NCBI GenBank assembly: GCA_035295745.1 | Contig: DATGIL010000092.1 | Location: 1 to 59,600 of the forward strand | Source: JAIQFL01 sp035295745 | Lineage (GTDB): Bacteria > Acidobacteriota > Terriglobia > Bryobacterales > Bryobacteraceae | Length of the DNA: 59,600 bases | Direction: 5' to 3' | In this document: piece by piece, positions 26,583 to 33,786 of the stretch | Layout: each line of letters starts with the position of its first letter | Position numbering within the stretch: position 1 is the stretch's first letter | Position numbers and translations under genes: made by a program | Notes under the pieces: model-generated | Told to the model about the DNA's origin: nothing | Database searches by the model: none | Seen by the model: only the letters and a program-made list of their open reading frames with translations

Positions 26583-27860
26583 GTGGCCACGTTGACGCCG
26601 ACATTATCCATTTCGAACGAAAAGAATCCCTGGCTCGCCGCCGCAGCGCGCTTCGATGAAGCAGCATCGCGGCTGAAGCTCGACGATGGGATGCGCAAGG
26701 TGCTCGGGACTCCTGCCAAGGAGATCATCGTTCACATCCCGGTGCAACTCGACGATGGCCGCATCGAAGTCTTTACCGGCTATCGGGTGCAGCACTCGGT
26801 GGCTCGCGGCCCGGCGAAAGGCGGCATCCGCTTCGCGCCCGATGTCACCCTGGATGAGGTCCGCGCACTCGCCTCGTGGATGACGTGGAAGTGCGCCGTC
26901 GTGAACATCCCGTTTGGCGGCGGAAAGGGCGGCGTGATCTGCGATCCGAATCTGCTCTCGGATGCGGAACTGGAAAAGCTGACTCGGCGCTATACCGCGG
27001 AGATTATCGATTTCATTGGACCCGAGCGCGACGTTCCGGCGCCTGACGTCAACACCAACGAGAAGGTGATGGCGTGGATCATGGACACGTACTCGATGCA
27101 TGCTCGCCACACGGTGACGGCGGTCGTTACCGGGAAGCCGCGCAGTTTGGGTGGATCGCGCGGCCGGCCCGAAGCCACGGGACGAGGTTGCATGATCGTC
27201 ACCCTGAAGGCCTTGAACCAGTTCGGATTGCGTCCGGAGAATTGCCGGGTGGTGATCCAAGGTTTCGGCAACGTGGGCGGGATGGCCGCCAAGCTGATGC
27301 GCGCCCTGGGATTCAAGATCGTGTGCATCGTGGAGTACGATGGCGCGGTCTACAATCCGCACGGCCTGGACATTGCCGCGCTGCAATCGCATCGCAAGGA
27401 GACCGGCTCGATTACGGGATTCGCAGGGGGCGAGGACATGGATAAGGCTGAAGCCATGTTCCTGGAATGCGACGTGTTGCTGCCCGCCGCTACCGAGAAC
27501 GTGATTCACTCGGGAAATGCCGACCGGTTGCGCTGCAAGATCCTGTGCGAGGGCGCGAATGGTCCGACGACGCCGCTGGCTGACCTGGTGCTGGCGGACA
27601 AGAAGATTTTCGTCATTCCCGACATTCTGGCGAACGCTGGCGGTGTGACCGTGTCGTACTTCGAATGGGTGCAGGATCGGCAGGGTTTCTTCTGGAATGA
27701 GCAACTGGTCAATCAACGTCTGGAGGAGATCATGGTGGAGAGCTTCGACGCCGTGGTGGAATATGCCCGGGCGCACAATGTCAACAATCGCATCGCGGCC
27801 TACATGCTGGCGCTCGATCGGGTCGCGGATGCAATCCGGCTCCGGGGATTGTACGCATAG
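26583..27860 (+). CDS. gdhA: Glutamate dehydrogenase (Glu/Leu/Phe/Val family)
   Basis: A 425-residue enzyme for oxidative deamination of glutamate (or amination of 2-oxoglutarate). The substrate half has GPAKGGIRFAPDV (~77) and MTWKCAVVNIPFGGGKGGV (~100, catalytic lysine region), with DVPAPDVNTN (~148). The Rossmann half has VVIQGFGNVGGMAAKL (~222) and the end motif ILANAGGVTVSYFEW. Length fits the hexameric bacterial/archaeal type. GTG 26583 follows CGGAGGG. Cofactor choice cannot be read safely. A double-hairpin repeat begins 12 bases after the stop. Confidence 0.88.
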   Translation: MATLTPTLSISNEKNPWLAAAARFDEAASRLKLDDGMRKVLGTPAKEIIVHIPVQLDDGRIEVFTGYRVQHSVARGPAKGGIRFAPDVTLDEVRALASWMTWKCAVVNIPFGGGKGGVICDPNLLSDAELEKLTRRYTAEIIDFIGPERDVPAPDVNTNEKVMAWIMDTYSMHARHTVTAVVTGKPRSLGGSRGRPEATGRGCMIVTLKALNQFGLRPENCRVVIQGFGNVGGMAAKLMRALGFKIVCIVEYDGAVYNPHGLDIAALQSHRKETGSITGFAGGEDMDKAEAMFLECDVLLPAATENVIHSGNADRLRCKILCEGANGPTTPLADLVLADKKIFVIPDILANAGGVTVSYFEWVQDRQGFFWNEQLVNQRLEEIMVESFDAVVEYARAHNVNNRIAAYMLALDRVADAIRLRGLYA

Positions 27861-27871
27861 CATGGTGTGCC

Positions 27872-27917
27872 GTGGCGCAAACACTCCTGTTTGCCGTCTC
27901 GACACTCGTGTCGAGAC
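27872..27917 (+). repeat. Double-hairpin dispersed repeat, copy 1
   Basis: First stem GCAAACA / TGTTTGC (loop CTCC, 27877-27894). Second stem GTCTCGACAC / GTGTCGAGAC (27896-27917). It lies right after the glutamate dehydrogenase gene and could act as a 3'-end stabiliser or weak terminator. Confidence 0.8.
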
Positions 27918-28002
27918 GTTTCGGGGAACTGCCGGGATCGGTGACAGGGGCGTGGGGCGGATCACCGATCTGGTCTCTCTGCGTGCGGATACCGTGCGCT
28001 GG

Positions 28003-28029
28003 CCGGCAAACGCGAGTGTTTGCGCCACG
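28003..28029 (-). repeat. Double-hairpin repeat family, inverted half copy
   Basis: On the minus strand it reads GTGGCGCAAAC, a short loop, then GTTTGCCGG: the first stem of the family only. It sits 20 bases before the mutS start, facing copy 1 across ~85 bases. Confidence 0.65.
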
Positions 28030-28048
28030 TCTGCATTTCCGGTCTTCC

Positions 28049-30673
28049 ATGTCTGCTGACTCGTCTACGCCGTTGATGCGGCAGTACAACAGCATCAAGC
28101 AGCAGGTTCCGAATGCCCTCCTGATGTTCCGCCTGGGCGACTTTTACGAGCTGTTCTTTGAAGACGCCGTGATTGCCGCGCGCGACCTCGAAATCACTTT
28201 GACCGCGCGCAATAAAGAGAAGGGCGCCGCGATCCCCATGTGCGGCGTTCCGTACCACGCTGCCGAAGGGTACATCGCGCGCCTCATCCAGAAGGGACAC
28301 CGCGTCGCCATCTGCGACCAGATGGAAGACCCGCGCCTCGCCAAGAAGCTCGTCAAGCGTGACATCACTCGCATCGTTACTCCCGGCACGGCGATGGATC
28401 CCAACCTCGTGCGCTCGCGGGAAAATAACTACCTGGCGGCGGTGGCGGGACAAACGCGTGGAACCGACGGACGCGCAGCCGTGGCCCACGTGGATGTCTC
28501 CACTGGAGAGTTCCGCGTCACCGAACTCGCGCCCTCCGAGGTAGCGGGCGCGATCGAGCAACTGGGCGCGCGCGAGGTGCTTTTTCCCGGCGCCCTGCCG
28601 CTGCTGAACGGCGAGCACTCCGCCGGACCGCGATTCGTGCGCACCGAGCTGGAAGACTGGATCTTCACGCAGGATTACGCCAGCCGCACACTCCGCGATC
28701 ACTTCAAACTGCTATCGCTCGACGGGTGTGGACTGGCCAATCGTCCCGCAGCCGTCTCGGCCGCCGGAGCCATCCTGCATTACCTGCGGGATACGCAGCG
28801 CGCTGCACTCGACCACCTGGATCGTCCCACCTTCTATGACCGCGCCGACTTCATGGTGCTCGACACCGTAACGGTGCGAAACCTGGAGTTGATCGAGCCG
28901 CTCTTCGCCGCCGATGCAGGCGGCCTGCAGAAGCAACCTACCCTGCTCACCGTCCTCGATCAAACACTCACGGGAATGGGAGGGCGATTGCTGCGGCAGC
29001 GCCTGCTGCGGCCTTCAATGGATCAGCCCGAGATCGAACAGCGTTTGGATGCTGCCGGCGAATTTCTTCAGCAGACGATCCTGCGTGCGGAGCTACGCAA
29101 GCAGCTCGCGACGATCCAGGACCTGGAACGCCTGCTCGCCAAGGTGACGCTTGGTTCCGCGGGCCCGCGCGATCTTCTTGCGCTGGGGCGCTCGCTCGAA
29201 AAAATCCCGGGACTCAAGCGCTGTTTCGACACCCAGCAGGCCTCCCGGCTCCGTTCCTTGCACGAGCGGCTGGATGAACTGCCCGATGTCGCGAACCTGA
29301 TCCTGGAGGCGATTGCCGACGAGCCACCGCTCAATCTCACGGATGGCGGCACGATTCGCCCCGGCTTTCACGCCGAACTCGACGAGCTCCGCGATCTGAG
29401 CATGAACGGGCGGCAGTTCATCGCGCAGATTGAAGCCCGCGAGCGGCAGCGCACCGGTATCCAGTCGTTGAAGGTCCGCTTCAACAACGTATTCGGCTAC
29501 TACATCGAAATCACGCGCTCCAACCTGCACCTGGCGCCCGCCGATTACGAGCGGAAGCAGACGCTCGCGAACGCGGAACGTTTCACCACGCCGGAGCTGA
29601 AGGATTACGAGCGCAAGGTGTTGGACGCGGAAGACAAGATTCTGACGTTGGAGAAGGAGCTGTTCAGCGACGTGCGCAAGCGCGCCGCGGCGCAGGCGCA
29701 GCGGATTCGGGCGACCGCCTCGGCGGTGGCCGAGTTGGATGTCACCGCCTCTCTGGCGCAGGTGGCGGCCGAGAATCATTATCACCGGCCCGTCTTTTCG
29801 GCCAACGGCGAGATGCGCATCATGAAGGGCCGCCACCCCGTGATCGAATGCCTCGCGGAGCAGGAGACCGGGCGCTTCATCCCGAACGATCTGTACCTCA
29901 ATGACTCCACCGATCTGATTGCGCTGATCACCGGACCGAACATGGGCGGGAAGTCGACCTATCTGCGGCAGGCCGCAATCATCGCTCTTCTGGCCCAGAT
30001 GGGTTCGTTTGTGCCGGCGGAGGCCGCGACGCTTCCGATCATCGATCGCATTTTTACACGCATCGGAGCGTCCGACAATCTGGCCCGCGGCCGTTCCACG
30101 TTCATGGTGGAGATGACGGAGACCGCCGTGATTCTGAACACGGCGACGAATCGCAGCTTCGTGGTGCTGGACGAGATCGGCCGCGGCACCGCCACTTACG
30201 ACGGTCTCGCACTGGCGTGGGCCGTGGTAGAGCATCTCCACGAACGCACTCGCGCCAAGACGCTCTTCGCCACGCATTATCACGAGTTGACAGAGTTAGC
30301 AGAACAGTTGGACGGCGTGCGGAATCTCCGCGTCTCTGTCAAAGAGGCGGGCGACCAGATCATCTTTCTACGCAAGGTGGAGCCGGGTAAAGCCGATCGT
30401 AGCTACGGAATCGAAGTGGCTCGTCTGGCCGGACTGCCGCCCGGAGTCATCGAGCGGGCACACGAGGTGCTGAAGCTGCACGAGCGCACGGAGCACGTAG
30501 TGACGGACGAACTCATCAGAACTGAGGACTCCGGCCCGGTCCAAATTCAACTCTTCGAGCCCCTGGGCTACGGGATCGCGGAGAGGATCCGCAGCTTGCG
30601 CGTGGATGAGATCCGGCCCATCGAAGCGTTGCAGCTACTGGCGGAGTTACAGCGGGAGTTGAAGCGTCAATGA
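28049..30673 (+). CDS. mutS: DNA mismatch repair protein MutS
   Basis: An 874-residue MutS. The mismatch-reading motif F-Y-E is in LMFRLGDFYELFFEDA (~30); the connector and lever domains follow. The clamp region is near GYYIEITRSNLHLAP (~485). The ATPase has Walker A LITGPNMGGKSTYLRQ (~630), the Walker B region VVLDEIGRGTATYDG (~710) and FATHYHELTEL (~745). ATG 28049 is the start that fits the family; the frame is open upstream only through repeat DNA. No strong binding site is seen. It overlaps anmK by ATGA. Confidence 0.93.
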   Translation: MSADSSTPLMRQYNSIKQQVPNALLMFRLGDFYELFFEDAVIAARDLEITLTARNKEKGAAIPMCGVPYHAAEGYIARLIQKGHRVAICDQMEDPRLAKKLVKRDITRIVTPGTAMDPNLVRSRENNYLAAVAGQTRGTDGRAAVAHVDVSTGEFRVTELAPSEVAGAIEQLGAREVLFPGALPLLNGEHSAGPRFVRTELEDWIFTQDYASRTLRDHFKLLSLDGCGLANRPAAVSAAGAILHYLRDTQRAALDHLDRPTFYDRADFMVLDTVTVRNLELIEPLFAADAGGLQKQPTLLTVLDQTLTGMGGRLLRQRLLRPSMDQPEIEQRLDAAGEFLQQTILRAELRKQLATIQDLERLLAKVTLGSAGPRDLLALGRSLEKIPGLKRCFDTQQASRLRSLHERLDELPDVANLILEAIADEPPLNLTDGGTIRPGFHAELDELRDLSMNGRQFIAQIEARERQRTGIQSLKVRFNNVFGYYIEITRSNLHLAPADYERKQTLANAERFTTPELKDYERKVLDAEDKILTLEKELFSDVRKRAAAQAQRIRATASAVAELDVTASLAQVAAENHYHRPVFSANGEMRIMKGRHPVIECLAEQETGRFIPNDLYLNDSTDLIALITGPNMGGKSTYLRQAAIIALLAQMGSFVPAEAATLPIIDRIFTRIGASDNLARGRSTFMVEMTETAVILNTATNRSFVVLDEIGRGTATYDGLALAWAVVEHLHERTRAKTLFATHYHELTELAEQLDGVRNLRVSVKEAGDQIIFLRKVEPGKADRSYGIEVARLAGLPPGVIERAHEVLKLHERTEHVVTDELIRTEDSGPVQIQLFEPLGYGIAERIRSLRVDEIRPIEALQLLAELQRELKRQ

Positions 30674-31761
30674 GGGTCGCGGGCGTGATGAGCGGGACCT
30701 CGCTGGATGGCATCGATGTGGCCGTGGTGGAGATACACGGAAGAAAGATCGAGACGGCCGGGTTTCTGTCGGCTCCATATCCGGAAGCGCTTCGAGCGGC
30801 GATCCTGGAGGTCTCGGGTGGCGGTGGCGGAAGGTCCGGGCCTAATCACACCGGCGCCTTGTCGGCATTGAACTTTCAGCTTGGAGAGATATACGCCAGG
30901 GCGGTACAACGCGCGGTCCGAAGATTTGGGGCGGTGGAATTGATTGGATGCCATGGGCAGACCGTCTACCACGAGGGCGGAAAGCACACCCTGCAGCTTG
31001 GAGAACCTGCCGTACTAGCCGAAAGAACGGGCGTCCCGGTAGTCTCCAACTTTCGCGCTCGCGATATCGCTGCCGGAGGACAGGGGGCCCCCCTTGTGCC
31101 CTACGTGGATTATCTGCTATTCCGGCATCCCAAGCGCACTCGCGTCGCACTGAACATCGGTGGGATTGCGAATATCACGGTAATTCCGGCAGACGCCGGA
31201 CCCGAGAAGGTCGTAGCCTTCGACACCGGTCCCGGGAACATGGTGATCGATGCGCTGGCGTCGGAATACTCCAAGGGGAAACTACGTTATGACCGCGGCG
31301 GGAAGATCGCACAGTCCGGGAAGGTAAATGACAAGCTGCTCTCGGAGTTGTTGGCAGACCCATACTACAGGCGCAGAGCGCCTAAGAGTGTGGGACGCGA
31401 GCAATACGGCGCCGAATTCGTCGCCCGTATGAAGAAGTCGCGGTTGCCTCTGCGCGATCTGATCGCCACGGCAACAGCGCTGACCGCGGCTACGATTTCC
31501 CTGGCAGTCGCACCCAGGAAGCCCGAGGATTTGATTATTTCGGGAGGCGGTGTTCACAATCCGCAGATTCTGGCAGAACTCGCGGCCCGGCTGCCGGGTA
31601 TGGCGATTACCAGTTCCACGACTCAGGGGGTCAACCCTGATGCCAAAGAGGCACTCGCTTTCGCCATTCTCGCGTATGAGACTTGGCGAAACCATGCCTC
31701 GAATTTACCCTCGGCGACCGGCGCTCATCGAGCAGTGATACTGGGAAGCATCACTGCCTAA
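30670..31761 (+). CDS. anmK: Anhydro-N-acetylmuramic acid kinase
   Basis: A 363-residue sugar kinase that opens and phosphorylates 1,6-anhydro-MurNAc during cell-wall recycling. Hallmarks: GVMSGTSLDGIDVAVVE at the N-terminus, ELIGCHGQTVYHEG (~95), NIGGIANITVIP (~163), AFDTGPGNMVIDAL (~185) and LIISGGGVHNPQIL (~290). Length is normal. The start overlaps the mutS stop (ATGA), so the two are translationally coupled although their roles are unrelated. A tandem repeat array begins ~40 bases after its stop. Confidence 0.92.
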   Translation: MRVAGVMSGTSLDGIDVAVVEIHGRKIETAGFLSAPYPEALRAAILEVSGGGGGRSGPNHTGALSALNFQLGEIYARAVQRAVRRFGAVELIGCHGQTVYHEGGKHTLQLGEPAVLAERTGVPVVSNFRARDIAAGGQGAPLVPYVDYLLFRHPKRTRVALNIGGIANITVIPADAGPEKVVAFDTGPGNMVIDALASEYSKGKLRYDRGGKIAQSGKVNDKLLSELLADPYYRRRAPKSVGREQYGAEFVARMKKSRLPLRDLIATATALTAATISLAVAPRKPEDLIISGGGVHNPQILAELAARLPGMAITSSTTQGVNPDAKEALAFAILAYETWRNHASNLPSATGAHRAVILGSITA

Positions 31762-31802
31762 GTACGTGGTATCAGAAGTCCGGCGACACCATCGCGTGCT
31801 AA

Positions 31803-32130
31803 GGCGCGCGTCTCGCACCGAAACGTCGCCCGATTCGCTTACTAATGAGGGCGTGTCGCACCGAAATGTCGCCCGATTCGCTTGCTAACCGCGCGCGTCT
31901 CGCACCGAAGTGTCGCCCGATTCGCTTGCTAAGAGCGCGTCTCGCACCGAACCGTCCCGATCGCTTGCTAACCGCGCGCGTGTCTCGCACCGAAACGTCG
32001 CCCGATTCGCTTGCTAACCGCGCGCGTCTCAAGCCGAAACGTCGCCCGATTCGCATGCTACCGCACGCGTCCCGCACCGAAACGTCGCCCGATTCGCATG
32101 CTACCGCGCGCGTGTCTCGCACCGAAACGT
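31803..32130. repeat. Tandem array, eight units of 43-44 bases
   Basis: The marker GTCTCGCACCG (with variants) recurs at about 31810, 31853, 31897, 31939, 31982, 32026, 32069 and 32113. Each unit contains CGTCGCCCGATTCGC and then TTGCTAACCGCGCGCG, which is the reverse complement of part of the dispersed REP-like family. There are no unique spacers, so this is a minisatellite, not CRISPR. Confidence 0.85.
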
Positions 32131-32230
32131 CGCAACGAGCCACGACCGTAAGGGAGTGTTGCCTGGATACGAGAAACCCGCGCTATAACGAGTCCGCCGT
32201 CGCAACGAGCCACGACCGTAAGGGAGTGTT
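32129..32230 (+). repeat. Two perfect 32-base direct repeats, 70 bases apart
   Basis: The same 32 bases, beginning GTCGCAACGAGCC and ending GTAAGGGAGTGTT, occur at 32129-32160 and 32199-32230. The second half is the REP-like core (GAGCC...ACCGTAAGGGAG). They directly follow the tandem array. Confidence 0.75.
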
Positions 32231-32310
32231 CTTACCTGCACACAGGCACTACCCACCCACGCATTTACGAAGTCTGAAACGAATTGTGTGAATTGACTTG
32301 TCTCGCCGAA

Positions 32311-32550
32311 TTAGCGAAAAATGGGTTGCGCCTCGGTGACGGGCGCTTCAGCCGCTTGCACTTGCCGGCCGATCCGCATTCCATCCCAGTCGTACGCGAA
32401 TTCCTTACCGCAGTCTAAACAAACCACATAAGTTCCACTTCGCGTGGCGCTGGGAGCCGTGAACCCCGGACTCTTCCGCCCTGGCGTCAGGGGAAAAGTC
32501 GTACGTTGATGTGAACAACCAAACAACGAGTTAAATAGTGAGTGGAGCAT
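32311..32550 (-). CDS. Small conserved protein with CxxC (zinc-ribbon-like)
   Basis: A 79-residue protein with an N-terminal C-S-H (FGCSHQRTTFPLTP) and a central VVCLDCGKEFAYDW, giving a likely zinc-ribbon pair. The C-terminus is short and polar. No signal peptide. The family is not named, but the motif order looks conserved and composition is normal. It stands alone between repeats and ypdA. Confidence 0.65.
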   Translation of the reverse strand: MLHSLFNSLFGCSHQRTTFPLTPGRKSPGFTAPSATRSGTYVVCLDCGKEFAYDWDGMRIGRQVQAAEAPVTEAQPIFR

Positions 32551-32679
32551 TGTCGGGCTTCCCTTCTACCCAATTAGATTCGCTGAGCATGCGAATCGTT
32601 TCAATTCCGACAGATAGAAGAGTACCGATTCCTGTACGGGAATCAACAAATTACAAGTGTTGGAAGGCGTAGTACGTAC

Positions 32680-33666
32680 TTATTTCCCCAATTGGGAAGC
32701 AATCGCCTTAGCTATTAACTGGCCGTGGAATCTGCCATTTTCGATAAATATCTCGTTAGTGTGCATGCCCGCGACAATCACTCCAGCCAGATAAATACCA
32801 GCGCGTTCGCTTTCCAGGGTGTCAGGATTCGTCCGTGGCCGTTGCGATTCCGGCTCCAGGCTGATGCCGGTGGCATTCAGGAACTCCAGGTCCGGTTGGT
32901 ACCCGATCAGCGCAAAAACGAAGTCGTTCTTCAGCGAGATCTCGCCGTCGGGCGTCGCCAAACGAATCGAATCATCTCGAATTTCGATGACGCTGGAATG
33001 AAAATAGGCGGGAATTTCCCCGTTTTTGATGCGGTTTTCGATATTTGGTTTAATCCAGTATTTGACGCGGTGCGAGATTTCCGCGCCACGATGGATCAAT
33101 GTCACTCGGGCGCCCGTCCACCACAACTCCAAGGCGGCGATGGCCGCCGAGTTCTTGGCGCCAATCACAGCTACGTCCTGGTTATAGTACGGGTGGGGCT
33201 CGTTGTAATAATGCAGTACCTTATCGAGGTTCTCTCCTGGCACATTGAGTCTGTTTGGTACGTCATAGTACCCCGTCGCTAGAATAACCTTGCGCGCCTG
33301 ATAGATATGGTTACAACCCAGGCGATCGGTCGTAAATACTTCGAATGCGTTGTTCTGGCCGGAGATACGATCGACTTTTTGATACTGTCTAACATCCAGA
33401 TGGTAATGGTCGGCGACACGGCGATAGTACTTCAGTGCCTCATGACGATTGGGTTTCTCGTTAAGGCTAGTCATCGGAATGTTACCGATTTCGAGCAGCT
33501 CCGGTGTCGTGAAAAACGTCATGTTGGTGGGGTAGTGGTAAATCGAGTTCACCACGCACCCCTTCTCCACCATGACGGTCTTCACGCCGCGCTGCTCGAG
33601 TTCGATACCGCAAGCCAGTCCCGTTGGGCCGGCGCCCACTACGAGTGCGTCGAAAGATTCTGTCAT
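32680..33666 (-). CDS. ypdA: YpdA-family FAD/NADPH thiol-disulfide reductase
   Basis: A 328-residue flavoprotein of the YpdA (putative bacillithiol disulfide reductase) family. It has FAD-binding ALVVGAGPTGLACGIELEQR at the N-terminus, a second Rossmann site DVAVIGAKNSAAIAALEL (~165) and the C-terminal IYLAGVIVAGMHTNEIFIEN (~290). The CxxC of thioredoxin reductases is missing, as expected for YpdA. In other bacteria it reduces oxidised bacillithiol; no bacillithiol synthesis gene is in view, so another low-molecular thiol is possible. Confidence 0.85.
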   Translation of the reverse strand: MTESFDALVVGAGPTGLACGIELEQRGVKTVMVEKGCVVNSIYHYPTNMTFFTTPELLEIGNIPMTSLNEKPNRHEALKYYRRVADHYHLDVRQYQKVDRISGQNNAFEVFTTDRLGCNHIYQARKVILATGYYDVPNRLNVPGENLDKVLHYYNEPHPYYNQDVAVIGAKNSAAIAALELWWTGARVTLIHRGAEISHRVKYWIKPNIENRIKNGEIPAYFHSSVIEIRDDSIRLATPDGEISLKNDFVFALIGYQPDLEFLNATGISLEPESQRPRTNPDTLESERAGIYLAGVIVAGMHTNEIFIENGRFHGQLIAKAIASQLGK

Positions 33667-33686
33667 GTTCGCCTAAACCTCGGACA

Positions 33687-33765
33687 GTGACCGCTCCCTC
33701 ACGGGCGGCGGCTCATAAATTCACTAGCTGCTCGTGCGCGGGCAGCGCGCGTCAGCAGGCGATCT
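33687..33765 (-). repeat. Two degenerate REP-like copies
   Basis: On the minus strand 33687-33718 reads ATGAGCC...GTGAGGGAGCGG, a diverged copy of the family core. A second, weaker copy of the GCGCGCGTxAGCAxGCG form follows at about 33727-33765 on the plus strand. They fill the gap between ypdA and alaS. Confidence 0.5.
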
Positions 33766-33786
33766 TTAACTACTATCGGCGGCCGG

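Noticed and set aside
26604..28028. Long minus-strand frame (474 codons)
   Set aside because: Antisense of glutamate dehydrogenase; His/Arg-rich shadow composition.
28003..28048. Upstream extension of mutS to 27872
   Set aside because: The extra codons come from repeat DNA and do not resemble MutS; ATG 28049 fits the family.
29093..30283. Minus-strand frame inside mutS
   Set aside because: Shadow of a clearly functional mutS.
31803..32130. CRISPR array
   Set aside because: The 43-44 bp units abut without unique spacers, and no cas gene is present.
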